From RZYY01 sp036794825 (GTDB lineage Bacteria; Bacteroidota; Bacteroidia; Bacteroidales; 4484-276): a stretch of 64,000 nt of DNA. Below are positions 9,801 through 18,800 of the stretch, piece after piece. The stretch covers positions 62,001-126,000 of the forward strand of contig DAIRGA010000006.1 of the NCBI GenBank assembly GCA_036794825.1. The letters are read 5' to 3'. The notes beneath the pieces were generated by a model. It saw only the letters and a program-made list of their open reading frames with translations, made no database searches and had not been told where the DNA came from. Each line of letters starts with the position of its first letter. Position 1 is the first letter of the stretch. The position numbers were made by a program, and so were the translations under genes.

Positions 9801-11600
9801 AAAAACATTGGCGTTTGAAGTCAATGGATAGGTGTCCAAACTTGCACTTGATCTGCGATAGGCTGAAGTAACCCCGATGCCATTAGGGGTTGAAAGATTT
9901 ACTAAAATATTGTTTCTCAGGTCAGCAATGGGTTGTGCAGGAACAAAGACTGCGGAAGTAAAGAAGTTATTAACTCCTGTACTGGTTGCGTTGAGGAAAA
10001 CCGTATTGAACTTGACATTCACGTTCTTTGGCTGCGTTGTCATTGTGATACCTGTAATACTATTAGTGGTGCCAGAAGCATTAAATGTTCCTGCAATAGG
10101 TGCTTTGAGATCCGAAACAAAGTTGTTGTAAATATTAATCAGCGTTCCATTATTTACGGAAATACCCGTATTGGCAACACTTGTTCCTCCACCGTAAACG
10201 GTCATGTCGTAAGTTTCGTTACTAAAAAAGTTGCTAGGATTACCATTGTTGATAATGAATGCAATCATCGCAGCGCCTGTTGTAGGTGTGGCTTCTAAAT
10301 TACTGGCGTTTGCGTAAACTTTGTTATTAAATGCATTGGTTAATTCCGAGCCACCAACCTGCATTCCGGTAAATTGACCGTTAGTGCCTGTTTTAGAATT
10401 GTTGTGAACGAGGTTGTCGTATACATTTTGATTCACACCCGACCCAGAGGAAATTCCGATAAATGATCCTGTTCCTGCGATCGCGTTGTTTCTTACAATG
10501 TTATCGTACATGTTGATGTTAGTAACCTGAGCAGCATTAGCTATACCTGTAAAAGATACAGATTGGGTTGTAACTGGTGTAGTGCAATTCTCAACGATGT
10601 TTCCATAAATATTACCTGTATCTCCGGTTTCACCAGCATAAATATTGATACCGTTTAGGCTTCGATTATATGCTCCTGTAGTTGGTGTTGCCGGTTGCAA
10701 TGTAACTGTGTTGTCATAAGTATCGCAGCTATTTGTGTTCTGGATTAAAATACCATACAAGGTATTACTTGCTAAAGCATTTGTAAAAATTGTATTGTTG
10801 GCCACTTTCAGGCTCTTCTGATATCTTGCATTAATGGCCGTGTTATCAAAATCTGTTAATGTATTTCCACCGTCAACTCCAATTTCGTTGTTAAAGTCGT
10901 AGAGAGCAAGGCTTTGAACTGATCCGGAAATTCTTATCCCGTAAGTAACATTCGAAATGGTATTATTATTGAATTTACAGTTGCCAAGTAAATCGCTAAG
11001 ATCACTCAAACCAGAAATACTTGCGATAGCTGTGCTTGTATGATTACCGGCGTAAATACCATGCGTGGTTACGAAGGTGGTGGCCGTAAGGAACTTGTTC
11101 ATGGTGATAGTACAATTTTTAATTGTAACATACTGACAACCGTTAATAGGCGCTGTGGTGCTTGCTTTAAGCAGTGCATAGCCAAACTCCATACGGGTGG
11201 TTTGGTTGGCATTGGCAGCATTTTCCTCAAGGTCGATGGCATCAAAAGTGATGTAGTCACCACCTGCAATCACAATAATACCGTCATTGGTGGTACTTGT
11301 ACCCACGCCGGCAGTAATCTTTGGATTGTTACCAACTCCGCTTTTCTGGAAAAGAATTGGATTTGCCTCCGTACCTGTTGCGGTAATTAAACCAGACAAC
11401 GCAGTAGCAAAAGTTTCAGTGTGGCCGGCAGCAACGTTGAAAGTAACACCACCAGCGCCAACACCATTGGCATTCAAAGCAGCAATTGCTTCTGCAACTG
11501 TTGCATAATCGCCCGGAATGGTCTTTGGCCCTGAAAGCTGGGCAAAAGTTGTTGCGCTGATGAGCAGCGCAAGCATTAAAGTAAAAAATGAACTTTTCAT
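6858..11600 (-). CDS. Giant secreted beta-helix/Fn3 protein with T9SS sorting domain
   Basis: A 1580-residue exported protein. The signal peptide is residues 1-20 (ending TTFAQ). A parallel beta-helix block at about 22-690 is clearly paralogous to the start of the 974-6271 product (shared GPKTIPGDY/GVKTIPGDY-type opening and VTIKNCTI repeats) and ends IGADEF. Fibronectin-III-like repeats follow at about 710-800, 805-900 and 1100-1195, each with a recurring NND[VI]-[MI]-I strand. A MAM/choice-of-anchor J-like jelly-roll lies at about 910-1090. A GWGGISSYLTP module at about 1205 and a GTFIGVFNAQG module at about 1390 are shared with neighbouring giants. The T9SS domain starts at about 1500 (LYPNPGNG) and ends KLIVR. 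It lies 29 bases downstream of a small coiled-coil ORF, so the two probably form one transcript. Confidence 0.88.
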   Translation of the reverse strand: MKSSFFTLMLALLISATTFAQLSGPKTIPGDYATVAEAIAALNANGVGAGGVTFNVAAGHTETFATALSGLITATGTEANPILFQKSGVGNNPKITAGVGTSTTNDGIIVIAGGDYITFDAIDLEENAANANQTTRMEFGYALLKASTTAPINGCQYVTIKNCTITMNKFLTATTFVTTHGIYAGNHTSTAIASISGLSDLSDLLGNCKFNNNTISNVTYGIRISGSVQSLALYDFNNEIGVDGGNTLTDFDNTAINARYQKSLKVANNTIFTNALASNTLYGILIQNTNSCDTYDNTVTLQPATPTTGAYNRSLNGINIYAGETGDTGNIYGNIVENCTTPVTTQSVSFTGIANAAQVTNINMYDNIVRNNAIAGTGSFIGISSGSGVNQNVYDNLVHNNSKTGTNGQFTGMQVGGSELTNAFNNKVYANASNLEATPTTGAAMIAFIINNGNPSNFFSNETYDMTVYGGGTSVANTGISVNNGTLINIYNNFVSDLKAPIAGTFNASGTTNSITGITMTTQPKNVNVKFNTVFLNATSTGVNNFFTSAVFVPAQPIADLRNNILVNLSTPNGIGVTSAYRRSSASLDTYPLTSNANVFYAGDVEDEFHAVFYHGGLSSAIPPIPPTAFNFVDFQAFVGPARESGSFRHLPPFVNAATAPYDLHLIDGFPTPCESGGIQITSPVNITTDFDGDLRSSAPDIGADEFDGMAISVINPGGVVATPQSSHQIDVNFSTNPSNDDVVIVWSTTGEFTAPSGTPPAAGEPFAGGTLLYNGTAAPASHTNLPGATTFYYKAFSYDGTDYSLGITVSANTNIAPPSGFTATAVGATQINLAWTKNAYNNDVIIIANDWDNFGIPVNGEVYTPGMELPDGGTVIYVGPLTAFSHTALMPNIVTYYYQAWSYDPTNMDIYSQAKVTANAATLCSTSTIPYFESFEYGGTSVGCGTVIDVQNNFDTWFANFGFAKTGVISLRINGGFSAFAKDDWYLTNGLELTEGKAYLVKFWYRNQNSNGASHQVEVKWGNSNTVEGMTNGPIYYNDALPRVNTYNQISCQLIIPPSTGIYWVGIHNFTPVAPGSAMFVEDITVEEVMLPAPPNDFIATLNGVDIDLAYTKNAANNDVMIVVNTVPVFGNPAQGTAYAVGSVIGGNGTVLYKGALSAFTHTNLNPSATYYYRIWSVNSTNYYSSTAPEANATTPNFHTVCSTMGWGGISSYLTPENTDIEVVLAGIEEEMQILLGNNGFYWPSQNINTLINWDPNKGYKIKMNEQACFSILGEMTENKTVMLPQGASFMPVLCSESVSAASIFNQLGNNLLFAYDLTSQQLYWPVGGIYTLQNLIPGRAYLVNMIQAGQATFGCVKSTDINPNVNGLPVYESAPWTYNQSGEQHFISIHSSALASLEKGTFIGVFNAQGVCVGLTQYNGEAGNLLLVAYGDDNTTSAIDGLTNGEMMSFKVFGSVEKAINVEYSAELNNSGKFADMGQSMIMKLGENATGIGEGQLSDMKLYPNPGNGAFTLEIPRVDQRVEVKVENSLGQVIYTELIEASQTGSTQKINLSSATSGIYFVKISYNDVTLVSKLIVR

Positions 11601-11629
11601 GTGATTTAGTTTTAGTTAAATAAATAGAA

Positions 11630-11866
11630 TTAAACCTTCTTATCTGATTGATTGATCGTTTCGATGATCTTTTCGAGCACTTTGTTCTGCCTCTTCTTCA
11701 TTTTGATAAACTCTTCAATGCTGACTATTTCGTCTGGGTTACCTGTGGGCTCTTCGGATAAAATTTCCTCATTTCCTGAATCCTCCTCCAAAGGTTGATC
11801 CGGCGGTATGTGATCCGATTCCTTTAATCTGGATTTCTTTTTAAATAATTGATCGGCAATTTTCAT
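11630..11866 (-). CDS. Small acidic coiled-coil protein upstream of a T9SS cargo gene
   Basis: I do not recognise a named family. A longer frame starts at 11899, but that codon coincides with the predicted transcription start; the ATG at 11866 (MKIADQLFKKK) is preferred and gives 78 residues. It has a basic N-terminus, an acidic proline-containing middle and a C-terminal amphipathic helix (LEKIIETINQSDKK). There is no signal peptide or membrane segment, so it is presumably cytoplasmic. It stops 29 bases before the start of the beta-helix giant in the same direction and is preceded by a TGTACAG tandem site. A similar ORF with a related C-terminal helix precedes the giant at 21773. It may be a regulatory or chaperone-like partner; this is inference only. 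Confidence 0.6.
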   Translation of the reverse strand: MKIADQLFKKKSRLKESDHIPPDQPLEEDSGNEEILSEEPTGNPDEIVSIEEFIKMKKRQNKVLEKIIETINQSDKKV

Positions 11867-11906
11867 GTGTCGGTTTGAAGTGAGAAATGATTTTCTCAAT
11901 CCGGTG

Positions 11907-11938
11907 CAAAGTTGTAGTGATTTACACCACTCACCAAA
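11907..11938 (-). promoter_or_regulatory. Promoter of the small ORF and 6858-11600 giant (site A)
   Basis: On the minus strand there is TTTGG (11938-11934) and, 24 bases on, CAACTTTG (11914-11907) followed by GC. Spacing and sequence match site B. It predicts a transcription start near 11900 and supports the ATG at 11866. Confidence 0.6.
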
Positions 11939-11978
11939 CTAAGAGCCTACACAAAACCATGACATCTGAAAATTGATA

Positions 11979-11997
11979 CCTGAACATTACCTGTACA
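11979..11997 (-). promoter_or_regulatory. Tandem TGTACAG-like operator, site A
   Basis: Read on the minus strand, TGTACAGG (11997-11990) and TGTTCAGG (11986-11979) form a near-perfect direct repeat with an 11-bp period. The first half-site starts 83 bp upstream of the -7 box. Confidence 0.6.
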
Positions 11998-12089
11998 AAC
12001 AGCATAATGAACTGGTTTACATTAATTTAATAAAAATGTAAATTGTGCTCGAGCAGGAAAAATGAAGGTTGATTCTGGTGTGTTTTGGG

Positions 12090-13814
12090 TTACAAAGTCG
12101 ACAGAAAGGTAACCAGATTAACATCTGAATTGGCGATGCCCAGTTTTTGCCTCAACCGGTAGCGGGCCGTTTCAAGAGAAGTGACCCGCTGTCCGGTTAA
12201 CTCGGCAATATCTTTGGATGACATATTCAATCGAAGAAAAGCACAAAGCTTAAGCTCATTGGGGGTGAGCGTCGGAAATTTCTCCAGTAATTTATTGTAA
12301 AAATCACCGTGAACTTCTTTGAAACGCATCGAAAACTCCTTCCAGATTTCTTTTTCCTGGCTTTTCTGAATTTCGACAGCCACTTTTTTTATAGTGTCTT
12401 TGCTCTCGGGTGAGGTAGTCTCTTCATCAATTGAAATCAACTTTTCTGAAAGGCCGGCAAGCATTTCATTCTTTTTCATCAGCGACATCACGTTGAGCAC
12501 CATCTCTTTATTCTTAAATTCGAGTTCCTTCTCATAGTTTGCTTTTTCGAGCTGCATTTTCCTGGCTTTCAGTTTTAATTGCTTCCATATTAATACGATG
12601 ATAATCAGGCTAAGCAATAAGACTGTGGAAATGATGAATATGGCAGTGTTTCGGCGCTGACGGGCTATTTTAAGTTCGTTCTCAATTTTTTCAAACTGGT
12701 ATTGCAGTTCAAGTTTTGTCAAAGTTTTTTGTTTTTCTTCAAGAAAAAGACTATCCTGGTATTGTTGCTCAAGAGAAAAATACCGAAAAGCAGCAGCAGA
12801 ATCACTTTTGGCAAGGTTAAGCTTTGAAAGTAAACCTGAGGATAAGACTATGATTTCTTTGTAATTATTTTCCATTCCGATTTTCAAGGTAATCACTGCC
12901 AGGTCTTCACTTTGTCTCATTTGTCCTGAAGCGAAGTAAACTTCAGCCAGCATAAGTCTTGTCTTGACCAGTCGCAGTTTGTTCCCAAGCTTCTCAAACA
13001 TCTTTTCGGCAGATTGCAGGTTTGAGATGGCAACAGGGTATTGTTTCATTTCAAGGTAAACATCAGCTATGTTCAGATAATTACTTGCGACCAGGTAGGA
13101 ATTCTCTTCCTTAAGGTTTATGGCCAATGCTTCTTCAAAGATTTCAAGAGCCCTGTCATACTCTTGCTTTTCAAAGTAAACTTTTGCCAGATTATTCAAA
13201 TTGCTGGCAATGCCCTCATTACTATTGATTTCCCTTGCAATTTCGATGGATTTGGTATAATATTCAACCGCTTTATCATAATCATTCTGGTCGAGGTAAA
13301 GCGTCCCAATTCGGCATAAATTGGCGCCAATACCCTCTTTATCATCGAGTTTTTCATAGATCTTAAGGCTGGTAAAGAAATGCTCCGAGCTTTTTGCCTG
13401 ATATCCAATGTCATAATAGATGATTCCAATGGCATCTGCTGCAAGTGCCTGATCCAGTAACAGATTTAACTCTTCGGCCAACGCTCTGGTTTTGGTTGCA
13501 TATTCCATTGCATTGTTGAGATCGGAAAGATAATAATAAACCTTGGCTAAGTTATAACTCGCCCTAAGCTCCTGATTTTTATCTCCTTCTTTTTCGGCCA
13601 GTTTATATGCTTCTTCTGCATAGTGAAGTGACTTGTTGATGTCGTAGCTGAACAACTTTTCAGATAAATCCATCATCAGGTCAAACTTTTTCTGATTGTT
13701 CTGAACGCCGGCCAACACCTGTTCCAGGCTATCAATACTATTACTTACCTGAGCCGCCACAGCAAGTATGGTAAGCGAAAAGAACACAAGACAGATCAAC
13801 TTTTTGAAGGGCAT
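12090..13814 (-). CDS. Membrane-spanning TPR regulator with LuxR-type HTH
   Basis: A probable one-component transcription regulator. The frame can begin at 13862, but the ATG at 13814 (MPFKKLICLVFF) gives a clean signal peptide ending AVAAQ and is preferred (574 residues). Six to eight tetratricopeptide repeats fill the N-terminal two thirds (for example residues around GIGANLCRIGTLY and GIASNLNNLAKVY). One membrane helix lies at about 391-412, then a coiled coil, then a C-terminal helix-turn-helix (LTPNELKLCAFLRLNMSSKD...ARYRLRQKLG) like that of LuxR/NarL proteins. The likely topology is TPRs in the periplasm and HTH in the cytoplasm. The protein lies divergent from a paralogue and among T9SS cargo genes with shared operators, so control of those genes is plausible but not shown. 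Confidence 0.85.
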   Translation of the reverse strand: MPFKKLICLVFFSLTILAVAAQVSNSIDSLEQVLAGVQNNQKKFDLMMDLSEKLFSYDINKSLHYAEEAYKLAEKEGDKNQELRASYNLAKVYYYLSDLNNAMEYATKTRALAEELNLLLDQALAADAIGIIYYDIGYQAKSSEHFFTSLKIYEKLDDKEGIGANLCRIGTLYLDQNDYDKAVEYYTKSIEIAREINSNEGIASNLNNLAKVYFEKQEYDRALEIFEEALAINLKEENSYLVASNYLNIADVYLEMKQYPVAISNLQSAEKMFEKLGNKLRLVKTRLMLAEVYFASGQMRQSEDLAVITLKIGMENNYKEIIVLSSGLLSKLNLAKSDSAAAFRYFSLEQQYQDSLFLEEKQKTLTKLELQYQFEKIENELKIARQRRNTAIFIISTVLLLSLIIIVLIWKQLKLKARKMQLEKANYEKELEFKNKEMVLNVMSLMKKNEMLAGLSEKLISIDEETTSPESKDTIKKVAVEIQKSQEKEIWKEFSMRFKEVHGDFYNKLLEKFPTLTPNELKLCAFLRLNMSSKDIAELTGQRVTSLETARYRLRQKLGIANSDVNLVTFLSTL

Positions 13815-13920
13815 GAGTAATTGTAAATATTTTAAACAGACAAAAATAGTTTTATTTTTCATTAGCTTTTACTGGCAAGTATGTCTTCGGCGAAATCACT
13901 TTCAAAATAATTACTTGTGT

Positions 13921-13928
13921 TACTTTTG
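13921..13928 (+). promoter_or_regulatory. -7 box of the second TPR-HTH regulator
   Basis: TACTTTTG fits TAnnTTTG exactly and lies 5 bases before the ATG at 13934. It implies an almost leaderless message or a start a few codons further in. No TGTACAG half-site is present in this 71-119 base divergent region, so there is no sign that the regulators use the cargo operator on themselves. Confidence 0.5.
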
Positions 13929-13933
13929 CCGTT

Positions 13934-15742
13934 ATGAACATTTCCGTTTTTGAGTTGGAAACGCAGGTTACCAGGTTTTTGTTTGTTGCTGTGTTTATGT
14001 CCGTATTTACGCACATGGCTTCAGGCCAGCGATTGTATAGAATAGATAGCCTGAACAATCTGATTTCCAGTACCAATGTGGACACTGTTAAGGTATTGGC
14101 CCTTATTAACTTATCCAAAGAGTACAAAATTGCCAACCCCGACTCGGCAATGACCTATTCGCTTGAAGCAATGAGGATTGCCAAAGAAGCAAAGTTCACC
14201 AAGGGAGTAGCCGCGGCTTATTATTCATTGGGGGATATTGAAGTTTCGCGTGATGCCACCGAACAGGCAAAACTGTATCTTTTAGAGTCTGTTAAATATT
14301 ATCAGCAAAGCGACATCGAAAGCGAGTTGCCACGGATTTATATTACTATTGGAACGCTGCACTCCTTCAGGGATGAGTTAATCGAAGCGCTTGATTATTT
14401 TCAGAAGGCGCTCGGGATTGCCGAAAAACTTCAGCTTCGTCAATTGGAGGTACAGGTCAACAACAACCTTGGCGCTGTTTACAAAAGCCTCGGGAAATTT
14501 GATAAAGCGCTGGCGTGTTTTAACCGTGCATTAGAGATCAGCACCAAAATGGGATTAAAAGATGAGATATATTACCTCTATGGCAATCTTGGAATCCTTA
14601 ATGCCACGATGGGTGACATGGAGCTGGCAGAATCTTATTTTATCAAGGTACTGCAATTATCCCGGGAAAATGGCGATGAAGTGGCAGAGGCTTTTGCTTT
14701 GGTTTCGCTTGGCGACTATTACATTGATCTGAAAAACTACCGGCAGGCACTAAGTTTTTACGAACTGGCTTCCGGTAAGATTGATGTGGTAAATGCCAAT
14801 TATACCGGTCCGAAATCCTATTACCTCGCCAATGTTTACAGCGGTATTGGAACGGCTCAGTTTGAGCTTAAAAACTACTCTGCTGCAATTGGGTATCTTA
14901 CAAAAGGATATGAAATTGCCAGTGAATCAGGGCTCACTTCCATTGTGGCCAAATGTGCCGATAATTTGAGTTATGCTTATGAATACCGAAACCAAACCGA
15001 AGAGGCGCTGAAGTTCGCTCGCATTCACCAGGCCATGAAGGATAGCCTTCAGAATATGGACGTCGTCAGAAAGGTCACTGAAAGGGATATGCAGAATAAA
15101 TTCGATCAACTGATGGCCGAAAAGGAATTTGAACAAACCCTGAATGATATTGCTCAAAATCGGAATAAAACCTTTTACCTGATGATGATCGGGGGATCAG
15201 TTTTAGGTCTGGTGATCTTTATGTTGCTCTTCCTGCTTCAGATAAATAAAAATAAAAGGGTTAGGCTGGAATCGGTAAACCTGCAACTGGAAAAGGAAAA
15301 ACTGAACAATGATCTGGCTTACAAGAACAAGGAACTGACCACCAATGTGATGTACCTGCTCAGAAAAAATGAATTGATCCTCTCGGTAACCGACAAACTA
15401 AAGAAAGCCAAAATGAGTTTCAAATTGGAGAACAGGAAGCTGGTGGAGGATGTCATCCGCGATTTGGAGGCCGCTTCGAAAGGTGATATCTGGAAGGAAT
15501 TCGAGTTAAGATTCCAGGAAGTTCACTCCGACTTTTACAAAAAGCTAAATGAAATGTTCCCCGATCTCAGCCCAAACGAACTAAAACTCTGTGCATTTTT
15601 ACGACTGAACATGTCAACTAAAGATATTGCAGCGATTACCTTCATGTCGGTCAACAGCATCAACATTGCACGGCACAGGTTGCGGAAGAAACTAAACATC
15701 GAGCAGGACGAAAACCTGATAACCTTCTTGTCTTCATTGTAA
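13934..15742 (+). CDS. Membrane-spanning TPR regulator with LuxR-type HTH (paralogue)
   Basis: A 602-residue paralogue of the divergent 12090-13814 product. An N-terminal hydrophobic export signal (about 15-32, ending ASGQ) is followed by tetratricopeptide repeats to about residue 370, such as LGAVYKSLGKFDKALACFNR. A single membrane helix lies at about 414-437 and a coiled coil at 440-500. The C-terminal helix-turn-helix at about 546-588 (LSPNELKLCAFLRLNMSTKD...ARHRLRKKLN) is nearly identical to its neighbour in the first part but differs in the recognition-helix region (ITFMSVNSIN versus LTGQRVTSLE), so the two may read different sites. The first 14 residues contain two Glu, and with the -7 box so close a slightly later start is possible. 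Probable sensor-regulator of nearby cargo genes, by context. Confidence 0.85.
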   Translation: MNISVFELETQVTRFLFVAVFMSVFTHMASGQRLYRIDSLNNLISSTNVDTVKVLALINLSKEYKIANPDSAMTYSLEAMRIAKEAKFTKGVAAAYYSLGDIEVSRDATEQAKLYLLESVKYYQQSDIESELPRIYITIGTLHSFRDELIEALDYFQKALGIAEKLQLRQLEVQVNNNLGAVYKSLGKFDKALACFNRALEISTKMGLKDEIYYLYGNLGILNATMGDMELAESYFIKVLQLSRENGDEVAEAFALVSLGDYYIDLKNYRQALSFYELASGKIDVVNANYTGPKSYYLANVYSGIGTAQFELKNYSAAIGYLTKGYEIASESGLTSIVAKCADNLSYAYEYRNQTEEALKFARIHQAMKDSLQNMDVVRKVTERDMQNKFDQLMAEKEFEQTLNDIAQNRNKTFYLMMIGGSVLGLVIFMLLFLLQINKNKRVRLESVNLQLEKEKLNNDLAYKNKELTTNVMYLLRKNELILSVTDKLKKAKMSFKLENRKLVEDVIRDLEAASKGDIWKEFELRFQEVHSDFYKKLNEMFPDLSPNELKLCAFLRLNMSTKDIAAITFMSVNSINIARHRLRKKLNIEQDENLITFLSSL

Positions 15743-15772
15743 AAAAACCGGCCGCAGGTTGCCCCGGGCCGG
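15741..15772 (-). terminator. Terminator of the 15809-21070 giant
   Basis: CCGGCC (15748-15753) pairs with GGCCGG (15767-15772). On the minus strand it is followed by seven T that overlap the stop codon of the convergent TPR-HTH gene. Confidence 0.75.
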
Positions 15773-15808
15773 AATTTACAGAGAATTACACTTAATAAGT
15801 CAGTGCCT

Positions 15809-18800
15809 TTATTTGATTACCAGCTTGTTAACCGTTACTTCATTGCCGGTCATAAGGTTAACAATGTAGGAGCCTTTTGCCAGGCTGCCTACGTTGATGG
15901 TAAGCGAGGATGATGTCTGGGTATAATAGACTTCCTCGCCAAGCAGGTTGAAAATCCTGATGGTAGCGGGGCTTCCGATGCCTGAGATGTTGAGGGTTTC
16001 GCTGGCAGGGTTGGGGTAAATGCGGATGGTGGATGCGCTGGCATCTTCCAAACCTGTGGAGCCCGTCTTCACCGACGAGATGGCAGCGAAGCTACCTGCC
16101 ACAAAGTTTCCTGAAATGTTGTCGAGAGCAGGGCTGTAATCCACTTCCAGGCCGGTTACATCGCCTGTGGCAGCGTTCATAAGTTTAAAGCTGATGGCAT
16201 CCTGATCGCCGAAGCCCTCTTTTTCCACCGAGCTGAAATCGTCGCCAAAGAGGGTGATGGTCTGGTTCTCACCGGTTGAGGTGATCTGAAGCTCTCCCCG
16301 GATATTTCCGTTCTGGTCAAATGCTCCGATGATGTCGCCGGCAGCAAAGTTACTTAGTGATCCGGCCATAAAAACGGTGATTTGTGACGAGGGAGTCATG
16401 CCAATAGTTCCCCAGGCTGACCCGATGCTGTTGATTTGCGGCGGGAAGCTGCTGTTGCCCTTCATCTGGCAGGCCGGGAAAGTAATCGTTAACGGGCTGA
16501 CCAGCTTGATTTTGTAAGCCTTGCCCGGGTAGAGTGTCTGCAGGGTGTACACCTGGTAAGCCGGCCAGAAAATTCTGGTTCCTATCAGTTCCTGTATGAT
16601 GACCACCTGTGGCAAATTATTGACAAACAAATCCATTACGTTCAACGGGCACTGGCTCAGCACCGGCAGGTACGACCAACCGGCAGGCAGGGTAATGGTG
16701 GTTTGCGCGTAGTTTAGTCCGGCGATGGTGAAGTCGGTGCCGGCTGCGAATTTGGCGGTATAACCCGACTGGCTGTTCCAGTTGCCGATGGTATTTGCAC
16801 CCTGCGATGGCCAATACATTGAGGTCAGGTTGCTAAGGATGGTAAGGTTGTTTACAACAGGGGCAAATATACTTACCACATCGGGATTGGTGGGAATAAG
16901 GTAGCTTGACAGGCTGTTCCATCCCTGGCTGAAGGTATATTGCTGGAAATAGGCGGCCTGCAGACTGGTTAGTTTTGAAAGTCCAAAGTCGGTAAAGTTG
17001 CCCTGGTTTGGCATGGTGGCATCATAAGCAGCCATTGCAGCATACTGCTCAACGGATCCGCATTTTACCAACCGCCAGATAAAGGTTTCGCCAGCTGCGA
17101 AGCCATCTTTTTCGGGTGTCGTCGGATCATTTCCAAAAACATTAAATCCTACACCGCCGCTGTTCCATTGAATGGCTCCGCCACAGGCTTCCTCACCATT
17201 GCCGTCGAGATAGAAAACTCCGATCCAGTCGCCGTTGGCCAGCGGTTCACCAAAGATTTCGGGAACGACATTAGCCGGAATGCTGATGGTATGGCTCAGG
17301 CCGGTTTGTGTGTATGTCCACGGCTGCGGACAGCCAATGGTCATACTTACCGGAACCATCACTGTGGGGTTGGCCGGATCGCTGGTTACCACCTGAATCT
17401 CAGTATTCCACTTACCGTCGGGGAAGGAGGGCCTTGCTTCAAATCCAACATTGATGTGATCCGATTGTCCGCCCTGAAGCACGCCGCTGTATGTTGTCCT
17501 GCCATTCACCTTCAGCCAGTCCAGCGGAATATCCGATGCTGTGATTTTCACATTATCCACACCCCAGCGTGAACTGCTGTTTCCGGCGTAATAGAATCTT
17601 ACTTTCATCTCAGGATTGGCGTATTGAGTGATATCTATCACCTGTGTAACAGGACTTCCCCAGTTACCAATGGTAAGCGTTTTCATGTAGAGAACGGATT
17701 GCCAGGTGGCACCGTCCCACACAAAAACCTCGGCATAATCAGGGGCTCCGGTGGTTGTTGTTCTGATGTATACCTGATCGAAGGTTAAAAACACATTGGA
17801 ATAGTCAGTGCCATTAAAAGCAGGAGAGAGTAGAGTTTCGGAGCAAACATCGGGAAAGAACCGCCCAACAAACATATAATTGGTGCCGTTCATGTTGTTC
17901 TGTGCGGCGCCGGGTTGTGCAAGCTGCCATTGCGATTGTGGCGATGACTCTGTGCCGTTTATGATGCTCCATGCAGAAGGAAATCCTGTTTCAAAATTTT
18001 CATTGAGCAAGGTAGTTATTGCATCGGAATAGTTTTGAACGGACGCTGTGAAAACCAGCGGCAGGTCGCCATGGTTTGTGATGGTCAGGATTTCGGTAGT
18101 TGTCTCACCCGATTCCAAAGCAACATCAATTTTATCAGGGTTGATGCCGGCTTCAACACCAGTGTAGGTTTTAATGCTGATATCATCGATCAGCCAGCCG
18201 TATTTGTTGGTAGAATTATCCGAAAACAACCGGAAGCGGATGACCACGTTGTTGCTTCCGCTGAAGGCCGATAAATCAAAGTTTTCGTTTCTCCACCAGG
18301 TGTTGTCGGGGGTTTCGGCGCCTGTGCCCCATGCGGTGTACGACAGCTCACTAAAACATGGACCGTCGGGCAGGTTTTGTGTTGGAACAGCGTAATTTCC
18401 AGTGCCAAGGTAGGATTCAGCGGGCAACTGATCAAAGGTTGCTCCTCCGTCGGTAGAAATCTCAACATAACAGTGATCGCGATTTCCTTGTGTTTTGGCA
18501 ATGTGCCAGAAGGAGAGGAAAGCATTGGATTTCCCGCTGAGATCAAATCTCCGTGAGATTAGCAGAACATTGTTGTTGGTAAAACCATACTGATTTCTGA
18601 TGCTGTTGGGCACCGAAGTATATAGTGCAGAAGACAATGACCAATTTGTAAGGTTTGAGGGTGGGTTGATGGTGTAGGTGATCTGCGGATCAAAGTTTTC
18701 GGTGAATGGAAGCGGTGAATACAACGTCGGCTGGCTCATGAATCTTGCTCTCGGGCTCCACTGGCTCAGCACTCCGCCTCCGCAATCGGCGCGCATGAAA

